Below are positions 18,058 to 27,082 of a DNA stretch of 64,000 bases, in pieces. The DNA is from an uncultured Paracoccaceae bacterium. GTDB taxonomy: Bacteria; Pseudomonadota; Alphaproteobacteria; Rhodobacterales; Rhodobacteraceae. The position numbers and the translations under genes were made by a program. A model generated the notes under the pieces. The model was given only the letters and a program-made list of their open reading frames with translations. It was not told the DNA's origin and did not search any database. The first letter of the stretch is position 1; each line of letters opens with the position of its first letter. The DNA is taken from the NCBI GenBank assembly GCA_947499715.1, contig CANMPL010000005.1, forward strand, positions 186,001 to 250,000, given 5' to 3'.

Positions 18058-19149
18058 TTACCGATAGTAAAGCGATTGGCCCTTGTGGAATATCTGCACC
18101 TTTTCAGGGGCCGCAGCCATGCGCACAGTCTTGCCCCGCAGATCCGCATGAATGCCCGGCAGCTTGCCGATCACCGCATCATTTTCGCCAACCTTATCAA
18201 AGTAAAGCAATGTAACCTCGCCAAGCGCTTCGGTGATATTTACCTTCCCCTCAAACGCATAATCGTCGCCCGCGCTTTCGATCATATCCTCGGGCCGGAT
18301 CCCGATGTTCACGCGCAGCCCCTTGTCAGCCTCTTGCGTTGGAACGGCCGATTTCACAAGGCTGCCCGCATCCAGTTTCACCGTTGTGACCGCGCCAGTC
18401 TCAACAATCTCTCCTGCCAGCAGGTTCATCGCGGGCGAGCCAATAAACTGCGCGACAAACTCGTTCTCGGGCCGCTCATATAGCTCCAGCGGTGTGCCAA
18501 CTTGCGCGATCCCCTTGTTGGCCAACACCACAATCCGTGTCGCAAGCGTCATCGCCTCGACCTGATCGTGGGTCACATAGATCATCGTGCTTTCCGGCAT
18601 CGATTCCTTCAGCTGCGCAATCTCGATCCGCGTCGCCACGCGCAACGCCGCATCCAAATTCGACAGCGGTTCGTCAAACAGATAAACCTTGGGGTCCCGC
18701 ACAATTGAACGGCCAATCGCTACCCGCTGCCGCTGGCCACCCGAAAGCGCCTTTGGCAGACGATCAAGGTATTCATCCAATTGCAAAATCTTCGCCGCAC
18801 GGCCCACCGCTTCGTCAATCTCGGCTGGCGTTTTCTTTGCCAGTTTCAACGCAAAGCTCATGTTGTCGCGCACCGTCATGTGCGGATAAAGCGCGTAAGA
18901 TTGGAACACCATCGCGATCCCACGCTGCGCGGGCGGCACGTCATTCACCACCATCCCGTCGATCTGCAACTCACCACCGGTGATCTTTTCAAGCCCTGCA
19001 ATCATCCGCAAAAGCGTGGATTTCCCGCAGCCCGAGGGGCCAACAAACACGATCAATTCGCCCTGTTTGATGTCCAGGTTGATGTTCTTGAGCACGTCCA
19101 CCGTGCCGCCATAGGTCTTGGCAACATCCGTCAGTTTAAGATCGGCCAT
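18058..19149 (-). CDS. aglK: Alpha-glucoside ABC transporter ATP-binding protein
   Basis: A 363-residue CUT1-type ATPase (MalK/UgpC group) energising AglFG. The ABC domain has Walker A GPSGCGKST at residues 37-45, signature LSGGQRQR at 135-142 and Walker B LFDEP at 157-161, followed by switch residues in YVTHDQVEAM. The C-terminal part is the TOBE/MalK regulatory domain with GIRPEDM. The start at 19149 (MADLKLTDVAKTYGG) was preferred over a longer frame. It is the last gene of the agl operon, 28 bases after aglA, in the aglEFGAK order known from Sinorhizobium. Confidence 0.94.
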   Translation of the reverse strand: MADLKLTDVAKTYGGTVDVLKNINLDIKQGELIVFVGPSGCGKSTLLRMIAGLEKITGGELQIDGMVVNDVPPAQRGIAMVFQSYALYPHMTVRDNMSFALKLAKKTPAEIDEAVGRAAKILQLDEYLDRLPKALSGGQRQRVAIGRSIVRDPKVYLFDEPLSNLDAALRVATRIEIAQLKESMPESTMIYVTHDQVEAMTLATRIVVLANKGIAQVGTPLELYERPENEFVAQFIGSPAMNLLAGEIVETGAVTTVKLDAGSLVKSAVPTQEADKGLRVNIGIRPEDMIESAGDDYAFEGKVNITEALGEVTLLYFDKVGENDAVIGKLPGIHADLRGKTVRMAAAPEKVQIFHKGQSLYYR

Positions 19150-19177
19150 GGGTCCCTCCCTTTTGTCGTTTCCGCGC

Positions 19178-20836
19178 TCAGTCGCGCTTGACCGCAAGGC
19201 AAACTTGCCACGGGCCTAAATGTAATTTGCCGTCAGCGGACACATGTGCGCTGCCCAACTCTTCGCCCACCGGATGCCAATCGCCCTTCGGCAGGGCAAA
19301 ATCGCTGGGCGTGTCGCTGATATTGAAAGCGCAAAACAGCGTCTGCTCGCGGGTGCTGCGGGTGAAATAGACGACATCGCCCTTCGCCTTGATCCCGTCC
19401 TGATCGCCGCTTTGCAACGCAGGATGCGCCCGCCGGAACGCGATTGCCTTGCGGTAGTGGTGCACCAGCGCGCCGGGATCATCCTCTTGCGCGGCTGCTG
19501 ACAGATGCAAATGCTCTGACGCGACGGGCAACCATGTCCGCGCGGCATCCGAAAAGCCACCATTGAGGTTGCTTTGCTCCCAAACCATCGGCGTCCGGCA
19601 GCCATCACGCCCTTTGAATTTCGGCCAGAATTCGATCCCGTAAGGATCCTGCAGATCCTCAAACGCAACGTCCGCCTCGGTCAGGCCCAATTCCTCACCC
19701 TGATAAATGCAGGCCGAACCGCGCCAGCACATCATCAAGGTTGTCATCAACCGCAGCCCGGCAGGCTCATAACCCCAACGGCTCGCGTGGCGTTTGACGT
19801 CGTGGTTTGAAAACGCCCAGCAGGGCCAGCCTTCGCCCGCGACACGGTCAACCCGGTCCATCACCTCGACCACCTGCGCCGCTGTGGGCGCATCATTGGC
19901 AAGGAATTCAAAGGCATAACACATGTGCATCAGGTCATCACCGGCGGTATATTCGCCCATGATCTCTAGCCCCTTTTGCGCATCCCCAACCTCGCCCACG
20001 GCTGCCGCACCAAAAGGTTCCATCACGGCACGTAGTTTGCGCAGGAACTCCAGGTTCTCTGGCTGGTTCTTGTCGTACAGGTGTTCTTGGTGGTTATAGG
20101 GATTCACCTGCGGCGCGATCGTTGCATTGCGCAGCTCGGGCGCCAGTGGTGGGTTGTCGCGCAACTGTGCGTCGTGGGTGTAAAAGTTGATCGTATCCAA
20201 CCGGAAACCGTCAACCCCGCGGTTCAACCAGAACCTTGCCACATCCAGCAGCGCATCTTGCACCGCCGGGCAGTGAAAGTTCAAATCGGGCTGGCTGGCC
20301 AGAAAGTTGTGCAGGAAATACTGCTCTCGCTCACCATTCCACTGCCACGCCGGACCACCAAAGATCGACAACCAGTTATTGGGCGGGCTGCCATCGGGCT
20401 TTGGATCTGACCAGACATACCAATCCGCCTTGGCATTGGTTTGATCGGCGCGACTTTCGGTGAACCACGGATGCTGATCTGACGTATGGCTCAGCACCAG
20501 ATCAATCATCACCCGCACGCCAAGCGCATGTGCGGTCTCAACCACCGCATCAAAATCCGCAAGATTGCCAAACATCGGATCGACGTCGCAATAATCGCTG
20601 ACGTCATAGCCGAAATCCTTCATCGGCGAGGTGAAGAACGGCGAGATCCAGATCGCATCCACGCCCAGCGAAGCGATATAAGGCAGCCGCTGGACGATCC
20701 CGGCAAGGTCACCGATGCCATCGCCGTTGCTGTCTTGATAGCTGCGCGGATAGATCTGATAGATCACTGCACCACGCCACCAATCGCGGTTGGCCGTGTT
20801 ATCGATGTGCACAGGTGCGCTTGATTGCACGTTCAT
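19178..20836 (-). CDS. aglA: Alpha-glucosidase (GH13)
   Basis: A 552-residue cytoplasmic GH13 enzyme that hydrolyses imported alpha-glucosides such as maltose, trehalose or sucrose to glucose. The N-terminus WWRGAVIYQIYPRSYQDSNGDGIGDLAGI is typical of GH13 subfamily 23 oligosaccharide hydrolases. The nucleophile lies in GFRLDTINFYT (about residue 211), the acid/base in AAVGEVGD (about 280) and the transition-state Asp in FSNHDVKR (about 343). No signal peptide is present, consistent with action after uptake. It sits between the permease aglG and the ATPase aglK. Confidence 0.94.
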   Translation of the reverse strand: MNVQSSAPVHIDNTANRDWWRGAVIYQIYPRSYQDSNGDGIGDLAGIVQRLPYIASLGVDAIWISPFFTSPMKDFGYDVSDYCDVDPMFGNLADFDAVVETAHALGVRVMIDLVLSHTSDQHPWFTESRADQTNAKADWYVWSDPKPDGSPPNNWLSIFGGPAWQWNGEREQYFLHNFLASQPDLNFHCPAVQDALLDVARFWLNRGVDGFRLDTINFYTHDAQLRDNPPLAPELRNATIAPQVNPYNHQEHLYDKNQPENLEFLRKLRAVMEPFGAAAVGEVGDAQKGLEIMGEYTAGDDLMHMCYAFEFLANDAPTAAQVVEVMDRVDRVAGEGWPCWAFSNHDVKRHASRWGYEPAGLRLMTTLMMCWRGSACIYQGEELGLTEADVAFEDLQDPYGIEFWPKFKGRDGCRTPMVWEQSNLNGGFSDAARTWLPVASEHLHLSAAAQEDDPGALVHHYRKAIAFRRAHPALQSGDQDGIKAKGDVVYFTRSTREQTLFCAFNISDTPSDFALPKGDWHPVGEELGSAHVSADGKLHLGPWQVCLAVKRD

Positions 20837-20845
20837 GACAGTTCC

Positions 20846-22006
20846 TTACTTCACCGAACCGGCCAACAGGCCGCGCACGAGGTAGCGTTGCATTGAAAAG
20901 AAGACCACAAGCGGCACCGCGATGGACACAAAGGCAGAGGTCGCAAGGATCTCCCAGTCGCCGCCGCGTGTGCCCAGCAATTCGACCAACTGCTTGGTCA
21001 TCACCGTGGTCTGACCAGAGCTGTCGATCAGGAACACCAGCGCCACCAGCAGGTCATTCCATGTCCACAGGAACTGGAAGATCGCAAATGATGCAAGTGC
21101 CGGGAAAGACAGTGGCAGGATGATCTTGGTAAAGATCTGGAAATCTGTCGCCCCGTCGACCTTGGCGTTCTCGATGATGTCCCGCGGCAATCCGACCATG
21201 TAATTGCGTAAGAGATAGATCGCGAGCGGTAGGCCAAAGCCGGTATGGGCAAGCCAGACACCTAAATACCCTTTCCCGATGCCAACGGCATTGTGCAAGG
21301 ACAACAGCGGGATCAGCGCCAATTGCAGTGGCACAACCAACAATCCCACAATCGCCGCGATCAACAGCGCCCGCCCGGGGAAATCCATCCACGCCAGCGC
21401 ATAGGCCGCAAAGGCCGCCACAAGGATCGGGATGATCGTCGCAGGGATCACCACCGTCAGCGTGTTAAAGAACGCCTTGGCCATGCCTTCTGCGTTCTCG
21501 GGATTAAACAGCACGAACTTGTAGTTATTGAGCGTGAATTCCGGCGGCACAGTGGCGTTGATAAACATCCGCTGCGCCCGGCCAGAGATTTGGTCGTCAT
21601 TGCCTTGCCAGACATAAGATCCATCCTCGGCCAAAAGCATCGTCTCGCCGTCGCCCAGATCAGCCGTTTCACCGACCTGATAGGCATCGATGGCGCGTGA
21701 TGACGTGCCCCAGCTGTCAATCGGCAGAGGATCGCCAAGCCCTTCGACAAAGACATTGCCTTCGACCACGAACACTCCATTGCCCGCATCAACCCGAACG
21801 TCGTCGGGGTCCTGCGCGCGCACTTGCAAGGTCTGCTCTGCGGGGAACATCGACGCCCACCAGCCAGAGGATGTGATCTGATCCCCGGTGCGGAACGACG
21901 ACACCAACAAGCCCAGCGTCGGGAAGATCCACAGCGCCACCAGCAGCACCACAGAGATATTCAGCGCCCAAACAACGAGCGGTCTATTTCCAGCCATGCC
22001 ATCCAT
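20846..22006 (-). CDS. aglG: Alpha-glucoside ABC transporter permease AglG
   Basis: A 386-residue inner-membrane permease of the MalG group. One helix near the N-terminus (ISVVLLVALWIFPTLGLLVSSF) is followed by an inserted polar domain of about 120 residues, presumably periplasmic and usual in AglG. The five-helix core ends with the EAA-type loop NAKVDGATDFQIFTKIILPLSFPA, which contacts the ATPase. It overlaps aglF by one base (TGATG). Together with AglF it forms the channel for alpha-glucosides delivered by AglE. Confidence 0.93.
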   Translation of the reverse strand: MDGMAGNRPLVVWALNISVVLLVALWIFPTLGLLVSSFRTGDQITSSGWWASMFPAEQTLQVRAQDPDDVRVDAGNGVFVVEGNVFVEGLGDPLPIDSWGTSSRAIDAYQVGETADLGDGETMLLAEDGSYVWQGNDDQISGRAQRMFINATVPPEFTLNNYKFVLFNPENAEGMAKAFFNTLTVVIPATIIPILVAAFAAYALAWMDFPGRALLIAAIVGLLVVPLQLALIPLLSLHNAVGIGKGYLGVWLAHTGFGLPLAIYLLRNYMVGLPRDIIENAKVDGATDFQIFTKIILPLSFPALASFAIFQFLWTWNDLLVALVFLIDSSGQTTVMTKQLVELLGTRGGDWEILATSAFVSIAVPLVVFFSMQRYLVRGLLAGSVK

Positions 22007-23016
22007 CAGCGCATCTCCTTACGGGCGTTTTGCACGTTCCAATAAAGGATTGGCGTCACCATCAGCATGATGATCATCGCCGCCGCAGATCCCATGCCCC
22101 AGTCATTGGCACGGAACAATTTGTCGTACATGTAATTGGCGAGAACCTGCGTTTCCCACTGGCCGTTGGTCATCGCGAACACAATGTCAAAGACCTTGAG
22201 CGTGGCAATCGTGATCGTCGTCCAGACTACCACAATCGTCGACATGATCTGTGGGATCTTGATCTTGAAAAAGATCTGGAACGGGTTCGCCCCATCCACA
22301 ATCGCAGCCTCAACTGTCTCTTCGGGGATGCCGCGCAAGGCTGCCGACAGGATCACCATGGCAAAGCCTGTCTGGATCCAGATCAGCACGATCATCAGGA
22401 AAAAGTTGTTCCAAAAGGGGATCGTCAGCCACTGCTGCGGATCTGTGCCGCCAAAGTAATTCAGATAGAGATGGTTCAGAACACCAATCTGCGCCACATC
22501 CTCGGGCCGGGCTTCATAAATCAGCTTAAAGATCACCGCCGCACCGACCAGACTGATCGCCATGGGCATAAAGATGATCGACTTGGCAATACTGCCCCAG
22601 CGCAACCGGTCCGTCAGCTGTGCCACCAAAAGCCCAAAGAAGGTCGAGGCCGCCGGCACCACAATCAGCCACATCACGTTGTTCCACAACGCTTCGACAA
22701 ACTTCGGTTCGGCAAACATCCGGCTATAATTGTCAAAGCCGACAAAGGCGTATTCATTCCCGGGGAGCCTTTCGAGAAAGCTCAACCGCAGCGTCGCAAA
22801 GACCGGATAGGCAAGGTAAATGCCCAATGCGGCCAGCGCCGGAAACAGGAAAATCCAAGGGCGGATCTGATTGGCGCGGTTGATATTGCGCCCGGCATTT
22901 GGCCCCTTGGCGGGCAGCAAAACCTTATCAAGAAACACGTTTGCGCCGTAAAAGTAGCCGACACAACCACCGACCCCAATGGCAACCGTCACAAGTCCTA
23001 GCAATGCAGGATGCAT
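22006..23016 (-). CDS. aglF: Alpha-glucoside ABC transporter permease AglF
   Basis: A 336-residue inner-membrane permease of the MalF group. There is an extra helix at the N-terminus (LLGLVTVAIGVGGCVGYFYGA), then the core beginning WIFLFPALAALGIYLAYPVFATL, and an EAA loop EAAIVDGANPFQIFFKIKIPQI before the last helices. Its stop codon shares one base with the aglG start codon. It follows aglE after an 89-base gap containing a strong hairpin that probably lowers its expression relative to the binding protein. Confidence 0.93.
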   Translation of the reverse strand: MHPALLGLVTVAIGVGGCVGYFYGANVFLDKVLLPAKGPNAGRNINRANQIRPWIFLFPALAALGIYLAYPVFATLRLSFLERLPGNEYAFVGFDNYSRMFAEPKFVEALWNNVMWLIVVPAASTFFGLLVAQLTDRLRWGSIAKSIIFMPMAISLVGAAVIFKLIYEARPEDVAQIGVLNHLYLNYFGGTDPQQWLTIPFWNNFFLMIVLIWIQTGFAMVILSAALRGIPEETVEAAIVDGANPFQIFFKIKIPQIMSTIVVVWTTITIATLKVFDIVFAMTNGQWETQVLANYMYDKLFRANDWGMGSAAAMIIMLMVTPILYWNVQNARKEMR

Positions 23017-23066
23017 GTTTCTTCCCCCCTTTTGAACAATCGGTCCGACCGGCCTGCGGTCAGAAT

Positions 23067-23092
23067 GGGCGGCGCAGATCGCTGCGCCGCCC
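23067..23092 (-). promoter_or_regulatory. Intercistronic hairpin between aglE and aglF
   Basis: GGGCGGCGCAG and CTGCGCCGCCC form a perfect 11-base-pair stem with the loop ATCG, placed right after the aglE stop codon. There is no T-run. Such hairpins behind binding-protein genes protect the upstream mRNA from 3' decay or partly terminate, giving excess binding protein over permease, as at E. coli malE-malF. Confidence 0.75.
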
Positions 23093-23105
23093 CGTGGTCA
23101 TGCGC

Positions 23106-24464
23106 TTACTTCAGCGCGTCCCAGCTGTCTTGGATCGCACCGGCCACATCAGCGGCTTCCGCGCCACCAACATAGTCAACCATGCCGGTCCAGAACGTGC
23201 CTGCACCAATCGCGCCGGGCATCAGGTCAGATGCGTCGAAACGGAAGGTGGTTGCGTTCAACAGGATCTCGCCCTGACCGCGCAATGCAGCATCCTTGTA
23301 GGCGTCCAGGTTCACACCAGAGTGTGGTGTCAGGAAACCTGTCTGCGCCATCATGATCTCATGCGCCAGCGGCTGCTGGAGGAACTTCATGAATTCCATT
23401 GTCGCATCAGATGCTTCTGTCACAGCCATCAACGTGCCGCCGCCCAGAACCGGGTTACCCAGATCTTTGCTTTCGAACGATGGGAAGTAGAAGAAGTCTG
23501 CATCTTCACCGATCACGACATCCTCGGGCATAAAGGCCGGGATGAACGACGCCTGACGGTGCATGAAGCACTGTGGCGGCGATGTGAACATGCCAGCTGG
23601 GCTATCGCGGAAGTCGGTTGAACCAACCGCACCGGCGCCGCCTGCAACCATGTCGTCATTCTTGGCGAACAGACCGAAGGTCTCGATGGCTTCCAGAACT
23701 TTGGGATCGTTGAACGGGATCTCGTTGCTGACCCACATATCATAGGTTTCAGGTGTCTGCGTGCGCAGCATGATGTCCTCAACCCAGTCGGTCGCAGGCC
23801 AACCCGTTGCCGGACCAGAACCCAGACCGATGCACCAAGGTGTGTCGCCGTTTGCGATCATTTCCTCGGACAAGGCAATCAGGCCTTCCATGGTGTCAGG
23901 GATTTCATAGCCCGCATCTTCAAAGTTCTCTGGCACATACCACACCAACGACTTCACGTTGACGTTGTAGAAGAAGCCATAGAATTCGTCGTTGCCTTCG
24001 GCGTTGGCATATGTGCCCAGATCAACCCAGGACGACCCAGCCGCATAGTTCTCACCAACCCAAGCTGCCGCTTCATCACCCAGTGGCGCCAGCAAGCCCT
24101 GCGATGCAAGGTTCGCAGCCAGACCGGGCTGTGGGAAAACGGCGATGTTTGGCGGTGAACCCGCTTCGGCGTCGATCACGATCTGCTGCTCAAAGCCGTC
24201 AGAACCAGTGTAAGTCACATCCGCACCGGTTGCTTCTTCGAAGTAAGCAATCATGCTGGAAAAGATTTCGTCCTCAGGGCTCAACCATGGGCCAAACACA
24301 GTGACAGATTGACCGCTTAGGTCGGGCGCGTTCGCAGAATACTCTGCATATGCATCCCAGCTAAAGTTGCCCTCGCCCGGCGTGAACACCAGATGACCGT
24401 CGGCCAACGCTGGCCCTGCCAGCAACGCAGCAGTCGCCACGCCCGCGTATAGTTTCGTTTTCAT
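23106..24464 (-). CDS. aglE: Alpha-glucoside ABC transporter substrate-binding protein
   Basis: A 452-residue periplasmic solute-binding protein of the CUT1 family. The N-terminus MKTKLYAGVATAALLAGPALADG is a Sec signal peptide with a likely cut after Ala21. The mature protein has the two-lobed pattern of the family with many Trp and aromatic residues for sugar stacking. It is the first gene of aglEFGAK, divergent from aglR, with LacI-type operator sequences between them. The hairpin behind it is expected to keep its transcript abundant. Confidence 0.93.
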   Translation of the reverse strand: MKTKLYAGVATAALLAGPALADGHLVFTPGEGNFSWDAYAEYSANAPDLSGQSVTVFGPWLSPEDEIFSSMIAYFEEATGADVTYTGSDGFEQQIVIDAEAGSPPNIAVFPQPGLAANLASQGLLAPLGDEAAAWVGENYAAGSSWVDLGTYANAEGNDEFYGFFYNVNVKSLVWYVPENFEDAGYEIPDTMEGLIALSEEMIANGDTPWCIGLGSGPATGWPATDWVEDIMLRTQTPETYDMWVSNEIPFNDPKVLEAIETFGLFAKNDDMVAGGAGAVGSTDFRDSPAGMFTSPPQCFMHRQASFIPAFMPEDVVIGEDADFFYFPSFESKDLGNPVLGGGTLMAVTEASDATMEFMKFLQQPLAHEIMMAQTGFLTPHSGVNLDAYKDAALRGQGEILLNATTFRFDASDLMPGAIGAGTFWTGMVDYVGGAEAADVAGAIQDSWDALK

Positions 24465-24529
24465 TCAGTATCCTCCCATTGCGCGTTTTGACGCGCTCAG
24501 TATCAGTCTTCGACGCAAGGGAATCGATC

Positions 24530-24541
24530 CAAAGCGCTTTG
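24530..24541. promoter_or_regulatory. LacI-type operator for AglR between aglE and aglR
   Basis: CAAAGCGCTTTG is a perfect 12-base palindrome with the central CG typical of LacI-family operators. It lies 66 bases before aglE. A related half-site, AGCGCTTTGG, occurs at 24690-24699, 16 bases before aglR, and a different palindrome AAATCGATTT at 24663-24672. The first two are the best candidates for AglR binding. Confidence 0.6.
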
Positions 24542-24714
24542 AAGTATCGCCAAGTTCCCTTAATCGAGCCTCCAAGTCAACAACTTAAAGATGGGCAAGA
24601 CCCTGCCCACTGCGGCTGCGTTTGACCTGCAAAACACGACCTTTTGCGATTTTTTGCGATCTAAATCGATTTTGACCCTTGAGATTCATAGCGCTTTGGG
24701 AGACCTTCAATTTC

Positions 24715-25743
24715 ATGAACCTGAAAGAATTGTCGTCTCAGCTTGGACTTAGCCAAACGACCGTAAGCCGCGCGCTTAACGGTTACCCCGAAGTATCCGA
24801 AAGCACGCGCCAGCGGGTGATGACGGCCGCCGAGCAGTTCAATTATGCGCCCAGCACCCGTGCAAAAGGGTTGGCCACCGGCAAGGCGCTCGCCATCGGC
24901 CACGTGATCCCGACCACCAAGAGCCATGAGATGGTGAACCCGATTTTCGCAGACTTCATCGCAGGCGCTGGCGAAGAATACGCCCGCCAAGGGTATGAAA
25001 TGATCTTGTCCGTGCTCGACAACGATGATCATGAACACAAGGTCTACCAAAGTCTCAAATCGCGCCGTGCCGTCGACGGCGTTGTTGTCCATGCACCCAA
25101 GATGGACGACGCCCGCATTCCGCTTTTGACCGATCTCGATCTGCCCTTCGTGGTCCACGGACGCGCCAGCGGCGTGAAACAGCCCTATTCCTGGCTTGAC
25201 GTGAACAACCGCTCTGCATTTTCGCGCGCCACTGATTTCCTCTATGATCTTGGGCATCGCCGCATCGCGCTTTTGAACGGCAACGAACAAATGGATTTTG
25301 CCATGCGCCGCCGTCGCGGCTTTGAAGACGCGCTTGCCGCCAAAGGCCTGACCCCTGACCCGGCCCTGATGCGATCCGATGAGATGACAGAGGATTTTGG
25401 CTATGCCGCCACCCGGCAGATGCTCGCCATGGATCAGCCCCCGACGGCGATCCTGACCTCTTCAATGATCATCGCCCTCGGGGTTCGCCGCGCGATTGAG
25501 GAACTTGGCCTGAAAATGGGGCGTGACGTTTCCATCATTACCCATGACGACCGGCTGTCCTATCTGCCCAACGGCGGCGACGTCCCCGTCTTCACCGCCA
25601 CCCGCTCCTCAGTGCGCGATGCCGGTCGCCAATTGGCTGCGATGCTCTTGCAGATTATCGCCGAACCCGACACAAGCCCGATGCATACATTGCTCGAAGC
25701 CGAATTGACCGTGGGACAATCCACTGGTCCCGCACCCAGTTAA
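24715..25743 (+). CDS. aglR: LacI-family regulator of alpha-glucoside use
   Basis: A 342-residue LacI/GalR-type repressor. The helix-turn-helix is at residues 1-25 (LKELSSQLGLSQTTVSRALNG), followed by the hinge with YAPSTRAKGLATGK and a periplasmic-binding-like effector domain including HRRIALLNGNEQMDFAMRRRRGFEDAL. The ATG at 24715 gives the canonical N-terminus; a longer frame from 24679 would precede the DNA-binding domain. It is divergent from aglE and followed after 9 bases by a GH1 glucosidase and then glucokinase. It probably represses both directions in the absence of glucosides. Confidence 0.92.
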   Translation: MNLKELSSQLGLSQTTVSRALNGYPEVSESTRQRVMTAAEQFNYAPSTRAKGLATGKALAIGHVIPTTKSHEMVNPIFADFIAGAGEEYARQGYEMILSVLDNDDHEHKVYQSLKSRRAVDGVVVHAPKMDDARIPLLTDLDLPFVVHGRASGVKQPYSWLDVNNRSAFSRATDFLYDLGHRRIALLNGNEQMDFAMRRRRGFEDALAAKGLTPDPALMRSDEMTEDFGYAATRQMLAMDQPPTAILTSSMIIALGVRRAIEELGLKMGRDVSIITHDDRLSYLPNGGDVPVFTATRSSVRDAGRQLAAMLLQIIAEPDTSPMHTLLEAELTVGQSTGPAPS

Positions 25744-25752
25744 GGAAACCCG

Positions 25753-27072
25753 ATGCTGAAACGGTCCGATTTCCCCCAAGATTTCCTTTTTGGGGCCGCA
25801 ACAGCGGCATACCAGATCGAAGGCCATGCCTTTGGCGGCGCGGGCCCGACCCATTGGGATACCTTCGCCGCCGGCCCCGGCAATGTCGTGCGGGCAGAAG
25901 ACGGCGCCACGGCCTGCGATCACTACCACCGGTTTGAAAGTGACCTCGATTTGCTGGTCGACGCCGGTATGGACGCCTACCGCTTTTCTACCAGCTGGGC
26001 CCGTATCATGCCCGATGGCGTCACCCCCAACCCCGAAGGTCTCGACTTTTATGACAGGCTGACGGATGCCATTCTGGAACGCGGGCTCAAGCCGTTCCAA
26101 ACGCTGTACCATTGGGAAATGCCCTCTGCCCTCGCGGACCTTGGCGGCTGGACCAACCCCGACATCGCCCATCGCTTTGGCGATTTCGTCGATGTCATCA
26201 CGGACCGCATCGGCGACCGCATGCACTCCATCGCGACGCTGAACGAACCCTGGTGCGTGGCTTATCTTTCTCATTTTCTTGGCCACCACGCACCCGGCCT
26301 GCGCGACATCCGCGCGGCCTCTCGCGCAATGCACCACGTCATGAAAGCGCACGGCGTCGCGATGACCCGCCTGCGCGCCAAAGGCATGAAGAACTGCGGC
26401 ATCGTGCTGAATTTTGAATATTCCCAACCCGCCGACGATCGCCCCGCAACCCTTGCAGCGGCACAGCGGCAAGACGCGATCTACAACCGTTGGTTCGTTC
26501 AGGCCGCCACCCAAGGCACTTATCCTGACGCCGCCCTCGCAGGCTTTGCGCCCCACATGCCCGCCGGATGGCAGGATGACATGGCCGAGATCGCCCAGCC
26601 AATGGATTTTCTTGGCGTCAATTATTACACCCGCTCAATGATCACCGCCGCCCCTGACGCCCCTTGGCCCCATGTCGGATCTGTCACAGGCCCTCTTGAT
26701 AAGACGCAAATGGGCTGGGAGGTGTATCCAGATGGGCTGCGCGACGTGCTCTTGATGCTCAAGACCGACTACATCGGCGACCTGCCCGTCTTTGTGACCG
26801 AAAACGGCATGGCCTGGGACGACACCGTTGAAAACGGTGCGGTCTACGACCCGCAACGCAGCGACTACATCGCCTCCCACCTCGCCGCGATGCACGCTGC
26901 CATCGCCGCAGGCGTCCAGCTAAAGGGCTTTTTCTACTGGTCCCTTTTGGATAACTACGAATGGGCCTTCGGCTATGAAAAGCGATTTGGCATCGTCCAC
27001 GTCGATTTTGAAACCCAAAAACGCACGCCCAAAGCCTCTTACCACGCGCTCAAAGCCGCGATCGCTCGTTAA
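25753..27072 (+). CDS. Beta-glucosidase (GH1)
   Basis: A 439-residue cytoplasmic family 1 glycoside hydrolase that releases glucose from beta-glucosides by a retaining mechanism. The GH1 N-terminal signature FLFGAATAAYQIEGHAF is intact, as are the acid/base TLNEPW (Glu about 167) and the nucleophile VTENGMAW (Glu about 351), plus FYWSLLDNYEWAFGYEKRFGI near the end. It lacks a signal peptide. It is the middle gene of aglR, GH1, glk with short gaps, so beta-glucoside cleavage seems co-regulated with alpha-glucoside uptake. Confidence 0.95.
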   Translation: MLKRSDFPQDFLFGAATAAYQIEGHAFGGAGPTHWDTFAAGPGNVVRAEDGATACDHYHRFESDLDLLVDAGMDAYRFSTSWARIMPDGVTPNPEGLDFYDRLTDAILERGLKPFQTLYHWEMPSALADLGGWTNPDIAHRFGDFVDVITDRIGDRMHSIATLNEPWCVAYLSHFLGHHAPGLRDIRAASRAMHHVMKAHGVAMTRLRAKGMKNCGIVLNFEYSQPADDRPATLAAAQRQDAIYNRWFVQAATQGTYPDAALAGFAPHMPAGWQDDMAEIAQPMDFLGVNYYTRSMITAAPDAPWPHVGSVTGPLDKTQMGWEVYPDGLRDVLLMLKTDYIGDLPVFVTENGMAWDDTVENGAVYDPQRSDYIASHLAAMHAAIAAGVQLKGFFYWSLLDNYEWAFGYEKRFGIVHVDFETQKRTPKASYHALKAAIAR

Positions 27073-27082
27073 GGACCCCGAT

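Noticed and set aside
22030-23001. Open frame of 323 codons on the plus strand across aglF
   Set aside because: The aglF reading has membrane helices and the EAA loop; this frame is rich in His/Arg/Gln with no domain.
24465-24714. Riboswitch or small RNA in the aglE-aglR gap
   Set aside because: No conserved aptamer pattern is visible; the palindromes are explained better as LacI-type operators.
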